Assembly (NCBI RefSeq): GCF_902497875.1
Contig: NZ_CABVHY010000011.1
Coordinates: 1-64,000, forward strand
Length of the DNA stretch: 64,000 nt
Direction of reading: 5' to 3'
Source: Pseudomonas fluorescens
GTDB lineage: Bacteria > Pseudomonadota > Gammaproteobacteria > Pseudomonadales > Pseudomonadaceae
Part shown: in pieces, positions 35,125 to 45,056 of the stretch
Numbering within the stretch: position 1 is the stretch's first letter
How the letters are laid out: the number at the start of each line of letters is the position of its first letter
The notes under the pieces: generated by a model
Told to the model about the DNA's origin: nothing
Databases searched by the model: none
Seen by the model: the letters and a program-made list of their open reading frames with translations, nothing else
Position numbers and translations under genes: made by a program

Positions 35125-35808
35125 TTACCTCTTGCGTAATACGTACACTCGCCACATCGCGTAGAGCGGAATAAAGTCCAAATGTTCCTGAATCCGGAAA
35201 CCGGCCTGTTTGAACTCTTCCTCTACCGTAGCAGCGGGTAACACAAATCTATTTTGGTAACTCTCCTGCCCACCTTTCTCCAGGCGTTTTTGCTCCATCC
35301 GCTTGCGTTTCCAGGCCTTGAAGTTGCCATCGACCCAGAGGGAGATGATGACGCTATCGCGGGTAACACGCTGAAACTCGCGCAATAGGGCCATTCGATG
35401 ACTGGACTCACCGATGTGATGGAGCAAACGCATGCAAAAAATGCTGTCGACGGCGTTATCCGGCAAGTCGATGGCGAATGCTGATGTTTGCAAGGGTTGT
35501 ACCCTTTTCACCACGTCGGCTGGCTGGGCCAGCGTGGCGATCTGCAGCATGGCTTCGGAGTTGTCCGCACCAATGATGACGCGATTCGGTTTTTTCGCCA
35601 GCAACGGCCAGAACCGTCCGGCGCCGCACGGCAGATCGAGCACCAGACCGGGCTCTCCGGCCAGCGCAAGCGCCCGTGAGGCCAGTTGTTCGTCGCGTGT
35701 ATGCGACAACTTGCGGGCCAGGCCGTCCTGGTGCTTGAGCAAATACTCGCGCGCATGCTGTTCGGTGTATTTTTCGGAAAATTCAAGTTTGATCGGTGTC
35801 GCCATCAT
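35125..35808 (-). CDS. Class I SAM-dependent methyltransferase of the colRS-linked operon
   Basis: A 227-residue Rossmann-fold methyltransferase. Motif I is VLDLPCGAGRFWPLL (about 55-69), the acidic residue binding the SAM ribose is in VIIGADNSEAML, and motif IV is around DNAVDSIFCMRLLHHI. AGGAGA lies 6 bases before a double ATG at 35808/35805. It heads a tightly packed operon with the InaA kinase and a small exported protein. In related species this gene (orf222/warA type) belongs to the ColR regulon and influences lipopolysaccharide; the methylated substrate is not known to me. Confidence 0.8.
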   Translation of the reverse strand: MMATPIKLEFSEKYTEQHAREYLLKHQDGLARKLSHTRDEQLASRALALAGEPGLVLDLPCGAGRFWPLLAKKPNRVIIGADNSEAMLQIATLAQPADVVKRVQPLQTSAFAIDLPDNAVDSIFCMRLLHHIGESSHRMALLREFQRVTRDSVIISLWVDGNFKAWKRKRMEQKRLEKGGQESYQNRFVLPAATVEEEFKQAGFRIQEHLDFIPLYAMWRVYVLRKR

Positions 35809-35873
35809 CAGGGTCTCCTGTCATTGATGGCCCCACCTTAGGCCATGACATGTCGCCGTCAGGTCATCGAGTT

Positions 35874-35889
35874 GTGAAAACTTTGTCCC
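35874..35889 (-). promoter_or_regulatory. Weak ColR-box-like site before the methyltransferase operon
   Basis: The minus strand reads GGGACAAAGTTTTCAC, which shares the A-C and TTTTCAC portions of the ColR consensus as I recall it ((T/C)(T/C)NA(C/G)NN(T/C)TTTTTCAC) but mismatches at four positions. It lies 66 bases before the ATG. Confidence 0.35.
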
Positions 35890-36002
35890 GTCTAATCCTG
35901 TTTTATTTCCAGATTTTACAAGCGGCCAGCAATGGCTCTAGGCCACTGCCTGCTAAAGCTGAGGGTTATTGCAGGCCCAGGGGAACCGGGCACAGGAAGG
36001 TG

Positions 36003-37283
36003 TCAGGCGTTGTATGGATTGAGCCGAACATGGAAACGACAACCATTGGGCTGCATGGTGCTGAGGCTGACGCACCAGCCCTGGTTTTCACAGATCCGCT
36101 GCACCAGTGACAGGCCAAGGCCCAGCCCCTCACCGCGCTTCTCGTTGCCGCGCACGAACGGCTCGAACATTGCCTCGCGTTTTTCTTCGGGAATTCCCAC
36201 ACCGCTGTCCTCGACCACAAAGCCGCTCGGTTCCAGCGTCAGGCGAATATACCCACGGTCGGTGTAATGCAATGCATTGCGCAACAGATTGCTCATGACG
36301 GCGTGCAGGAATGTCGCGTTATAGCGGGTATCCAGCGGGTCGCCCGGCTCATAGATAAGCTCGAGCCCCTTGGCCTCGATGGATTCGCGCCACAGTGTAA
36401 TGAGATCTTCGGCCACCTGACTCAAGGTCAGCTGCGGCGACATACTGGCATCTTCGTGCTGGGCACGGGCCAACATCAGAAAAGTCTGCACCAGTTCGCG
36501 CATTTCCTCACAGGCGCGGGCAATCCGTTCGACCTGGGCCCGCCCGCGCTGGTCGATGCCGGGGTTTTCCAGCAGCAGTTCGCAAGAGCTGGCCACCACC
36601 ATCAACGGGGTACGCAGTTCGTGACTGACGTCGCTGGTAAACAGCTGTTCACGGCTCAATGCCTGGCGTAAACGCCCCAGGGTGGCGTCGAAGGCTACCG
36701 CCAGCTCACCCACCTCATCCGCGGCGTAGTCCGGCGCCAGGGGCGGTGCCAGGCCGAGCAACTGATCGCGATGCCGTACCTGACGGGCCAACCGTACCAC
36801 CGGCGCCATGACCTTGCGCGCCAGTACCCAACCGAGGAACACCGCCAGCGCCAGGCTCAGCACGAAGCCCACCAGCACCACGGCGAACAATACCCGTTCA
36901 CGCTCTTCGAAATCACTCTGGTCCTGCATCAACACATATCGCCGCTCGTCGACTATTTCGACCATGGCGTGATACGACAGCTGGTCGCGAAACACCTCGT
37001 GAAATCCCGTGCTCAGATTGCGCAGGTCCCTGGGTACGTCAAAGTCGCCGGGGCCACCGCTGAAGTAAAACAGTTGGTCCGGCTCCGGTCGATGGCTCCA
37101 GTCGGCGACGCTGTCCATCAGCAACAGACGCTGCAGATCGCCGCCCAGACCTGCGGAAATCAACTTCTCTTCCACCAGGTGCACGGTCGCCACAATGCCC
37201 ATGGCGAATGCCCCTGCAACCAATGCGCTCATCAACGCAAAGGCGATGATGATTCGTTGAGCAAGGCTCTGTCTAAACTCCAT
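36003..37283 (-). CDS. colS: Sensor histidine kinase ColS
   Basis: A 426-residue membrane kinase. TM1 is at about 8-34 and TM2 at about 132-155, with a roughly 97-residue periplasmic sensor between them. The E-x-x-E metal-sensing motif (Glu126 and Glu129 in FEERER) lies just before TM2, as described for ColS of P. putida, which responds to excess iron, zinc and other metals. HAMP follows, then the H-box SDVSHELRTP with His221, an N-box (MSNLLRNALHY), and G-boxes (VEDSGVGIP; GEGLGLGLSLV). I chose the ATG at 37283, overlapping the colR end by 11 bases. Confidence 0.9.
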   Translation of the reverse strand: MEFRQSLAQRIIIAFALMSALVAGAFAMGIVATVHLVEEKLISAGLGGDLQRLLLMDSVADWSHRPEPDQLFYFSGGPGDFDVPRDLRNLSTGFHEVFRDQLSYHAMVEIVDERRYVLMQDQSDFEERERVLFAVVLVGFVLSLALAVFLGWVLARKVMAPVVRLARQVRHRDQLLGLAPPLAPDYAADEVGELAVAFDATLGRLRQALSREQLFTSDVSHELRTPLMVVASSCELLLENPGIDQRGRAQVERIARACEEMRELVQTFLMLARAQHEDASMSPQLTLSQVAEDLITLWRESIEAKGLELIYEPGDPLDTRYNATFLHAVMSNLLRNALHYTDRGYIRLTLEPSGFVVEDSGVGIPEEKREAMFEPFVRGNEKRGEGLGLGLSLVQRICENQGWCVSLSTMQPNGCRFHVRLNPYNA

Positions 37284-37956
37284 CACGGCCCTCGGCCAAG
37301 CGATAGCCGACACCATGCACAGTGTGTAACAGCGGTTTGGCGAAGGGTTTGTCGATCACCTGGCGCAACTGGTGGACATGGCTGCGCAGGCTGTCGCTGT
37401 CCGGGCAGTCATCGCCCCACAGGGCCTCTTCGAGAATCTCGCGACGCAACACGTGCGGGCTCTTCTGCATCAGCACCGCCAGCAGCTTGAGGCCCACCGG
37501 ATTGAGCTTGAGCAGACGCCCTTCGCGGGTCACTTCAAGGGTGTCGAGGTCATAACTCAGATCGCCGACTTGCAGAGCCCGGCGACCGCCACCCTGAGTA
37601 CGACGCATGACCGCCTCGATCCGCGCCGCAAGCTCCGACAGCGCAAAGGGCTTGACCAGATAATCATCGGCCCCGGACTTGAAACCCTGCAGACGGTCAT
37701 CCAGTTGATCGCGGGCGGTGAGCATGATCACCGGGGTGTCGCGCCGGGCATCTTCACGCAGTCGTTTGCACAGGGTGTAACCGTCGATGCCTGGCAACAT
37801 GATGTCGAGCACGATCAAGTCGTAATGCTCGGTCGCTGCCAGGTGCAAGCCCGACAGTCCGTCCTGCGCGCAATCCACGGTGTAGCCTTTAAGCCCCAGG
37901 TAATCAGCCAGATTGGCGAGGATATCGCGGTTGTCTTCAACCAATAGAATTCGCAT
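37273..37956 (-). CDS. colR: Response regulator ColR
   Basis: A 227-residue OmpR/PhoB-type regulator. The receiver has the acidic pocket VEDNRD, the phospho-acceptor Asp51 in LIVLDIMLPG, Thr in MLTARD, and Lys in YLVKPF. The winged-helix domain (LKLNPVGLKLLAVLMQ; LRSHVHQLRQVIDKP; HTVHGVGYRL) follows. A very strong binding site GGAGGAG precedes the ATG at 37956. ColR controls envelope and lipopolysaccharide genes, and its likely targets flank it on both sides here. Confidence 0.92.
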   Translation of the reverse strand: MRILLVEDNRDILANLADYLGLKGYTVDCAQDGLSGLHLAATEHYDLIVLDIMLPGIDGYTLCKRLREDARRDTPVIMLTARDQLDDRLQGFKSGADDYLVKPFALSELAARIEAVMRRTQGGGRRALQVGDLSYDLDTLEVTREGRLLKLNPVGLKLLAVLMQKSPHVLRREILEEALWGDDCPDSDSLRSHVHQLRQVIDKPFAKPLLHTVHGVGYRLAEGRDGV

Positions 37957-38073
37957 GGGCACTCCTCCGTACACAGTAACAGCCGTCTTGGCTCGCGCAG
38001 CTTAAGGCCAAGCGTGGCCCACGGCTAGGACTGTCTCCCGCGCCAGGGACTGTTGGTCAATCGTTGAAACGGC

Positions 38074-38089
38074 TTGACGAGTTTTTCAC
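38074..38089 (+). promoter_or_regulatory. ColR-box-like site before the PAP2 gene
   Basis: TTGACGAGTTTTTCAC matches 15 of 16 positions of the ColR consensus I recall, (T/C)(T/C)NA(C/G)NN(T/C)TTTTTCAC. It lies 86 bases before the PAP2 ATG and 117 bases upstream of colR, in the divergent region. Confidence 0.6.
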
Positions 38090-38175
38090 CATCGATTCAC
38101 AACCTGACGACAGGGCCCGGCCCAGACTCCGCGCGCAGCCGCTTCCCGAGCACGTTTATCCAAGAAGGATTTGCC

Positions 38176-38916
38176 ATGGCCTCAACTGTTGCCCGCCCCG
38201 ACTCACGCCCGCTGAACTTCTGGCTATGCCTGGGTGTGCCCGCCCTTGCAGCGGTGATCCTGATCCTGCTGGAGTTGACGTCTTTGGACATGGACCTTGC
38301 ACGGCTGTTTTATAACCCTGTTACAGGCGGTTTCGTCAGGCACAGTCACCTTCTGGAAGACATCCTGCATGACCGGGCCAAGCAGGTGGTCATCGGTTTC
38401 TCGGTGTTGGCGATTCTCGGTTTCATTGGCAGTTTTTTTCTGCCGCGACTCAAACCCGTCAAGCGCGAACTGGGCTGCCTGGTGCTGTCGCTGGCCCTGG
38501 CGACGTCTTTCGTCACCCCGCTCAAGGCCGTGACGGCCGTGCAATGCCCCTGGAGTCTGAAGGAATTCGGTGGCAAGGAAACCTACAGCGAGCTGCTCAG
38601 CCCGCGTCCACAGGCCGACAAACCCGGTCGTTGCTGGCCTGGAGGCCATGCGGCTACGGGGTTTACGTTGTTTGCGCTGTTTTTTGTATTGCGTGATCGT
38701 CGCCCGCGAATGGCTCGCGGTGCACTTGTCTTTGCTTTCGGGCTGGGTACGGTATTTTCCATCGGCCGGATGATCCAGGGTGCGCACTTCTTTTCCCACA
38801 ACGTGTGGACGGCGATTTTCTGCTGGTTGATTTGTCTGGGATCGTATTACTACCTTCTGTATCGGCCAGCTTCCAAGGCTGAGCGGGTGATTCAGGCAGA
38901 GCCTGTCGGCGTCTGA
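38176..38916 (+). CDS. PAP2 family membrane phosphatase
   Basis: A 246-residue inner-membrane protein with about five or six helices and the phosphatase motifs facing the periplasm: K-x6-C-P in PLKAVTAVQCPW (the classical K-x6-R-P with Cys in place of Arg), GGHAATGF holding the catalytic His, and R-x6-H-F-x-S-H in GRMIQGAHFFSHNVWTA. Such enzymes dephosphorylate undecaprenyl pyrophosphate, lipid A or phosphatidic acid. AAGGA precedes the ATG. It is divergent from colR and preceded by a ColR-like box, so a lipid A or lipid-carrier role within the ColRS response is a reasonable inference. Confidence 0.82.
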   Translation: MASTVARPDSRPLNFWLCLGVPALAAVILILLELTSLDMDLARLFYNPVTGGFVRHSHLLEDILHDRAKQVVIGFSVLAILGFIGSFFLPRLKPVKRELGCLVLSLALATSFVTPLKAVTAVQCPWSLKEFGGKETYSELLSPRPQADKPGRCWPGGHAATGFTLFALFFVLRDRRPRMARGALVFAFGLGTVFSIGRMIQGAHFFSHNVWTAIFCWLICLGSYYYLLYRPASKAERVIQAEPVGV

Positions 38917-38922
38917 ATTCAA

Positions 38923-39002
38923 GATCAAAAGATCGCAGCCTGCGGCAGCTCCTACGGAGTACGCCGCCCCTGTGTAGCAGCTGCCGCAGGCTGCGATCTT
39001 TT
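38923..39002. repeat. REPIN, GTAGGAGCTGCCGCAGG family
   Basis: Left arm 38923-38955 and right arm 38974-39002 are reverse complements apart from small differences (GTAGGAGC versus GTAGCAGC at the outer end). It lies between the PAP2 and groEL ends. Confidence 0.85.
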
Positions 39003-39027
39003 CGGGGCTGCGCAAACTCCGGACATT

Positions 39028-39065
39028 AAAAAACCCCGCCGGCTTAACGCCGACGGGGTTTTTCA
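39028..39065 (-). terminator. Terminator of groESL, bidirectional
   Basis: AAAAACCCCG, CGGC, a TTAA loop, GCCG and CGGGGTTTTT form a strong hairpin with T runs in both directions, 20 bases after the groEL stop. Confidence 0.9.
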
Positions 39066-39083
39066 GTACAGGGTAAGGCTGGC

Positions 39084-40739
<1,656 letters not shown>

Positions 40740-40775
40740 TTAAATACTTTGTAGTAGCGGGAAATTGAGCGGAAA

Positions 40776-41069
40776 TCAGCCTTCGATAACAGCGAGGATT
40801 TCGTTCTCGCTCATTACCAGCAGGTCTTCGCCGTCTACTTTCACAGTGTTGCTGCCGGAGTAAGGGCCGAACACAACCTTGTCACCCACTTTCACGGCCA
40901 GTGCACGCACTTCACCGCTGTCCAGCACGCGGCCGGTACCTACAGCGAGGATTTCACCGCTGTTGGCTTTTTCAGCAGCCGAACCTGGCAGAACGATACC
41001 GCCAGCGGTTTTCTTTTCTTCTTCGCTGCGACGGATTACGACGCGGTCATGCAGAGGACGAAGCTTCAT
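40776..41069 (-). CDS. groES: Co-chaperonin GroES (10 kDa)
   Basis: A 97-residue lid subunit. [17 protein letters not shown], the mobile loop [14 protein letters not shown] that docks on GroEL, and EILAVIEG at the end are all standard. It is the first gene of the groESL operon; AGGAGA lies before the ATG. Confidence 0.98.
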   Translation of the reverse strand: MKLRPLHDRVVIRRSEEEKKTAGGIVLPGSAAEKANSGEILAVGTGRVLDSGEVRALAVKVGDKVVFGPYSGSNTVKVDGEDLLVMSENEILAVIEG

Positions 41070-41209
41070 TGTCGATCTCTCCTAATTGTGGTTTTCATCG
41101 GCCGGTGTATTCCCGGCGGGTTAGCAAATCCGGCGGTGCCGGTTGCGGCTCGCCAAGCGAACCGCGGAAGTCTGTCTGGTGTCGCCACCAAAACCTTGCG
41201 GTGACCGTT

Positions 41210-41237
41210 ACATAAGGGCGCATAAGCTTATTACAAG
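41210..41237 (-). promoter_or_regulatory. Probable sigma-32 heat-shock promoter of groESL
   Basis: The minus strand reads CTTGTAA, 12 bases, CCCTTATGT, close to the sigma-32 consensus CTTGAAA-N11/16-CCCCATNT. It lies about 140 bases before groES. No CIRCE repeat was seen. Confidence 0.6.
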
Positions 41238-41278
41238 AGCTGGTGAGCGAATTTTTTTACCTGGAGCCTGGGCCTGAG

Positions 41279-41306
41279 AAACAAACATGGCACCCGCAGG
41301 TGCCAT
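41279..41306 (-). terminator. Terminator of fxsA
   Basis: On the minus strand ATGGCACC, a short loop and GGTGCCAT are followed by GTTTGTTT. It lies about 20 bases after the fxsA stop and before the groESL promoter. Confidence 0.6.
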
Positions 41307-41324
41307 GCCGACCAGCAAAACGGG

Positions 41325-41798
41325 TTACGGGTCGCGATGCTCGAACTCACCCTCGATCACGTTCGGCTGGCGCCCAAGCGGCTGCTGTGGAGCCGGACCG
41401 CCACGAGCCTGCATATCCTCGGCAAAAGCACGCTGACGAATCGCCTGCTCCTCGGCACGTTTGCGCATCTTGTTGGCCAGCAACCGACGAGTGATCGGCA
41501 ACAGCATGATCAAACCAAACACGTCGCTGATGAAACCCGGCAGGATCAACAGACCGCCACCCAGGGCCATCATCAGGCCTTCAAGCATTTGCTGGGCTGG
41601 CAACTCGCCGCGGTTCAGGCTTTCACGCGCCCGCAGGGCCGTGGCCAGGCCGGCGACGCGCAATACCAGCACACCGAGCATCGAGCCAAGAATAATCAGC
41701 AGCAGGGCCGGGAAAAAGCCGATGGCCGAGCTGACTTTGACAAACACATACAGCTCTAGCACCGGAAACAGCAGAAAGAGCAACAAAAAAGCGCGCAT
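41325..41798 (-). CDS. fxsA: FxsA family membrane protein
   Basis: A 157-residue inner-membrane protein whose first about 110 residues match FxsA: FLLLFLLFPVLELYVFVKV, then IGFFPALLLIILGSMLGVLVLR, then LPGFISDVFGLIMLLP. Three or four helices are expected, followed by a charged cytoplasmic tail rich in Arg, Glu and Gln. FxsA in E. coli relieves F exclusion of phage T7; its housekeeping role is unclear. I chose the ATG at 41798 with GAGGAA upstream rather than 41837. It lies upstream of groES on the same strand, as in other pseudomonads. Confidence 0.85.
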   Translation of the reverse strand: MRAFLLLFLLFPVLELYVFVKVSSAIGFFPALLLIILGSMLGVLVLRVAGLATALRARESLNRGELPAQQMLEGLMMALGGGLLILPGFISDVFGLIMLLPITRRLLANKMRKRAEEQAIRQRAFAEDMQARGGPAPQQPLGRQPNVIEGEFEHRDP

Positions 41799-41864
41799 CA
41801 AATGGTTCCTCAACGGAAGAATGTCTTCCAAGTTCACATTAGATGACGTCGCTGTTTCGTGAAT

Positions 41865-42596
41865 TCAAGCGTCAGCCGCCTCATTTTTTGGCCAATGCTC
41901 GGCGTGAGCCAGAAAAACCAAGGCTTCGCGCACTTGTGTCGGCGTATTACAAGGACTTGGGAAGGACAACCAGTACAGGCCCTGGCCAATACGCAAGTGC
42001 ATACCTTCGCTGTCGATCCCGGCCAGTTGTGCCGGCGCGGTTTTCGGCAACCCGGTCAACTCGACGTAGTGGGCGATAGCCTTGGCGTGGTCGCGATTCA
42101 TGTGCTCGACCATGCTCACTTCCGCCTTACCGGCGAAGGGATTGGCCAGGGTCAACTGATCGACCCAGTGAATCGCACCGAAACCGCCGATATAGCGATG
42201 ACGCACCGGCTTGAGTACCCAGAAGTCGAAATCATGGGCCTGGTGATAATTCTGCGACTCAGGGAAGTACCGGTAGTACCGCTCGGCCGCAGCCTCGATC
42301 GCCTCGGGGTCGCCAAGCTTTTCGGCCTCGGCCAGGTAGGTCAGGCGACCGACTGCTTGGACGTCCTGGGCTTCGCGCTCACCGACCAGCAGTGAACATT
42401 TCGCATCTTTGAGCAAGTTGTGGGTGTGCTGGGCGATCCGGCTGATCAGGATCAGCGGACGGCCCTGCTCGTCCAGACAGTAAGGAACCACCGAGCCAAA
42501 CGGAAAACCGGGCATTGCCCTGGAGTGCGTCGACAACACTCCACGGTATTCCTTGAGTAACAATTCTCGGGCATGCTTAGCGGCTTCAACGCTCAA
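41865..42596 (-). CDS. HugZ-like haem-utilisation / pyridoxamine 5'-phosphate oxidase-fold protein
   Basis: A 243-residue cytosolic protein. The N-terminal 150 residues form the FMN-binding split barrel of the PNPOx-like family ([29 protein letters not shown] start; [14 protein letters not shown]). The C-terminal about 80 residues are the DUF2470-type extension with [18 protein letters not shown], as in HugZ haem oxygenases and related proteins. Haem degradation is possible but cannot be assigned from sequence alone. It is divergent from the SDR gene. Confidence 0.82.
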   Translation of the reverse strand: MSVEAAKHARELLLKEYRGVLSTHSRAMPGFPFGSVVPYCLDEQGRPLILISRIAQHTHNLLKDAKCSLLVGEREAQDVQAVGRLTYLAEAEKLGDPEAIEAAAERYYRYFPESQNYHQAHDFDFWVLKPVRHRYIGGFGAIHWVDQLTLANPFAGKAEVSMVEHMNRDHAKAIAHYVELTGLPKTAPAQLAGIDSEGMHLRIGQGLYWLSFPSPCNTPTQVREALVFLAHAEHWPKNEAADA

Positions 42597-42615
42597 TTTA
42601 TGACTCCTTATATAG

Positions 42616-42636
42616 TGTCCGTCGAAAAAACGGACA
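42616..42636. promoter_or_regulatory. Seven-base inverted repeat in the hugZ-SDR divergent region
   Basis: TGTCCGT, CGAAAAA, ACGGACA: perfect arms with a seven-base spacer, 20 bases before the hugZ-like start. It could be an operator shared by both genes; no cognate regulator is evident. Confidence 0.35.
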
Positions 42637-42761
42637 GGCAGCTGGTGAAAGTCTGCAGTGACGCCATCGGAGCAGTTCTCATATGCAGCCAGGCCACATC
42701 AGGCGCGCAGGAGAGGCTATATAAAAGGGAACCACTCTCATCTGCTACCGGGGGCATGCGA

Positions 42762-43520
42762 ATGCAACTCACTGACAAAGTAATCATTATCACTGGCGGT
42801 TGCCAGGGTTTAGGCCGCTCCATGGCTGAGTATCTCGCCACCAAGGGCGCGAAGCTGGCCCTGGTCGACCTGAACCAGGAAAAACTCGACCTCGCCGTGG
42901 CGGCCTGCCAGGCCGCTGGTGTCGAAGCCCGCGCTTATCTGTGCAACGTCGCCAATGAAGAACACGTGAGCCATATGGTCGCGCAGGTCGCCGAAGATTT
43001 CGGCGCGATCCACGGTTTGATCAACAATGCCGGAATTCTGCGTGATGGCCTGTTGATCAAGGTCAAGGACGGTGAAATGAGCAAAATGAGCCTGGCCCAA
43101 TGGCAGGCAGTGATCGACGTCAACCTGACCGGCGTGTTTCTCTGCACCCGCGAAGTGGCGGCGAAGATGATTGAGCTGGACAATCACGGCGCAATCATCA
43201 ATATCTCGTCGATTTCCCGCGCCGGTAACGTTGGCCAGACCAACTACTCCGCGGCCAAGGCCGGGGTCGCAGCAGCCACCGTGACCTGGGCCAAGGAACT
43301 GGCGCGTTACGGGATTCGCGTAGCGGGCATCGCGCCGGGCTTTATTGAAACCGAGATGACGCTGGGCATGAAGCCTGAGGTACTGGAGAAAATGACCTCG
43401 GGCATTGCGCTCAAGCGCATGGGCAAACCTGAAGAGATCGCCCACTCGGCGGCCTACATCTTCGAGAACGACTATTACACTGGCCGGATTCTGGAATTAG
43501 ATGGTGGTTTGCGGATTTAA
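42762..43520 (+). CDS. SDR family oxidoreductase (FabG-like)
   Basis: A 252-residue short-chain dehydrogenase. The coenzyme motif [10 protein letters not shown] is at residues 11-20, NNAG at about 88, the catalytic Ser at about 146 in [10 protein letters not shown], Tyr and Lys in YSAAKAG at about 159-163, and [11 protein letters not shown] after it. The fold and length match FabG-like 3-oxoacyl reductases. ATG codons at 42756 and 42762 are both possible; I prefer 42762 because the GGGGG run is then 7-8 bases upstream. Substrate unknown. Confidence 0.85.
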   Translation: MQLTDKVIIITGGCQGLGRSMAEYLATKGAKLALVDLNQEKLDLAVAACQAAGVEARAYLCNVANEEHVSHMVAQVAEDFGAIHGLINNAGILRDGLLIKVKDGEMSKMSLAQWQAVIDVNLTGVFLCTREVAAKMIELDNHGAIINISSISRAGNVGQTNYSAAKAGVAAATVTWAKELARYGIRVAGIAPGFIETEMTLGMKPEVLEKMTSGIALKRMGKPEEIAHSAAYIFENDYYTGRILELDGGLRI

Positions 43521-43536
43521 GGCCAACCTAAAACCA

Positions 43537-43627
43537 CTGTGGGAGCGAGCCTGCTCGCGATGAGGACCTGACATTCACCCGATGGTGATTGTCAGATCGC
43601 TATCGCGAGCAGGCTCGCTCCCACAGT
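43537..43627. repeat. REPIN, TGTGGGAGCGAGCCTGCTCGCG family
   Basis: Left arm 43537-43563 and right arm 43601-43627 are reverse complements over about 24 bases. It lies between the SDR gene and the convergent apbC gene. Confidence 0.88.
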
Positions 43628-43650
43628 TAGTCAGCGTTGGCTGATAGATA

Positions 43651-44745
43651 TCAATCGTCGCTGATGGTGATGTTCGGCATCGCCGGCGTTGCGGCTTCCT
43701 GCAACACAATCCGTGCCCCGACGTGACGGGCCAGTTCCTGGTAGACCATGGCAATCTGGCTGTCCGGTTCGGCAATGACCGTTGGCTTGCCACCGTCGGC
43801 CTGCTCGCGGATGACTATCGACAGCGGCAGCGAGGCCAGCAGTTCGACACCGTATTGGGTGGCCAGCTTCTCGCCGCCGCCTTCGCCAAACAGATGCTCG
43901 GCGTGGCCACAGTTGGAGCAGATGTGCACGGCCATGTTTTCCACCACGCCCAGCACCGGAATGTTGACCTTGCGGAACATCTCCACGCCCTTGCGCGCAT
44001 CCAGCAGAGCCAGGTCCTGCGGCGTGGTGACAATCACCGCACCGGCCACCGGGACCTTCTGCGCCAGCGTCAGCTGGATGTCGCCGGTGCCTGGCGGCAT
44101 GTCGATCACCAGATAATCCAGATCACCCCAGGCCGTCTGTGTCACCAGCTGCAACAACGCCCCCGAGACCATCGGACCGCGCCAGACCATCGGCGTGTTG
44201 TCGTCGGTCAGGAAGGCCATGGACATGACTTCGACTCCGTGGGACTCGATCGGCACGAACCATTTCTGGTCCTTGATCTTCGGGCGGGTGCCTTGCGCAA
44301 TACCGAACATGATGCCCTGACTCGGACCGTAGATATCCGCGTCGAGAATCCCGACTTTGGCACCTTCGCGAGCCAGTGCCAGCGCCAGGTTGGCGGCGGT
44401 GGTGGATTTACCCACGCCGCCCTTGCCGGAAGCCACTGCCACCACATTCTTGACATTGGCCAGCCCCGGAATCTGCGCCTGAGCCTTGTGCGCGGCAATC
44501 ACGCTGGTGATCTCGACCCTGGCCGTCGCTACCCCGTCCAGACCTTCGATGGCCATTTGCAGCATCTGCGCCCAACCGCTCTTGAACATCCCGGCGGCGT
44601 AGCCCAGTTCCAGCGCAACGCTGACGCGATCACCCTGGATATCGATGGCGCGGACACAACCGGCGCTGACCGGATCCTGGTTCAGATAAGGGTCGGTATA
44701 TTGGCGAAGGACGGCTTCCACCGCTGCGCGATTGACGGCGCTCAT
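43651..44745 (-). CDS. apbC: Iron-sulfur cluster carrier protein ApbC (Mrp family P-loop ATPase)
   Basis: A 364-residue cytosolic ATPase that carries and delivers Fe-S clusters. The N-terminal MIP18/DUF59-like domain (about 1-85) precedes the deviant Walker A GKGGVGKST, Walker B-like LVIDMPPGTGD, and the C-x-x-C motif CSNCGH used to bind the bridging cluster. The ATG at 44745 follows GGAGTT. It is divergent from metG, a neighbour pairing conserved in pseudomonads. Confidence 0.92.
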   Translation of the reverse strand: MSAVNRAAVEAVLRQYTDPYLNQDPVSAGCVRAIDIQGDRVSVALELGYAAGMFKSGWAQMLQMAIEGLDGVATARVEITSVIAAHKAQAQIPGLANVKNVVAVASGKGGVGKSTTAANLALALAREGAKVGILDADIYGPSQGIMFGIAQGTRPKIKDQKWFVPIESHGVEVMSMAFLTDDNTPMVWRGPMVSGALLQLVTQTAWGDLDYLVIDMPPGTGDIQLTLAQKVPVAGAVIVTTPQDLALLDARKGVEMFRKVNIPVLGVVENMAVHICSNCGHAEHLFGEGGGEKLATQYGVELLASLPLSIVIREQADGGKPTVIAEPDSQIAMVYQELARHVGARIVLQEAATPAMPNITISDD

Positions 44746-44858
44746 GGGCAACTCCGATAGCAAGGCTTTAGAAAATCAGGGGGCTATCCTACCTGTTCTG
44801 GAGGGTGGACGGCATGCTTTCAGGATGTGACAAAGATCATAGGGCCGCCCCCTGACCT

Positions 44859-44989
44859 GTAGCAGCTGGCGAAGCCTGCGTTCGAGCGCGGAGCGGTCGT
44901 AATACCAGACACCGCGGTGTGTCAGGTAAATAACGTGGGCAGGATTGGCGACTGCTTCGCAGCCGAACGCAGGCTTCGCCAGCTGCTAC
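44859..44989. repeat. REPIN, GTAGCAGCTGGCGAAGCC family
   Basis: Perfect 26-base arms at 44859-44884 and 44964-44989, reading GTAGCAGCTGGCGAAGCCTG inward to GTTCG. The spacer holds a smaller imperfect palindrome. It occupies much of the 311-base apbC-metG divergent region; no gene is seen in the remainder. Confidence 0.88.
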
Positions 44990-45056
44990 GGGGGTGAAAA
45001 ATATGCGCCAGCGCTTTATAGTGGCCGACCTCCGTTTCATCAAGTAGCCGAGCCCC

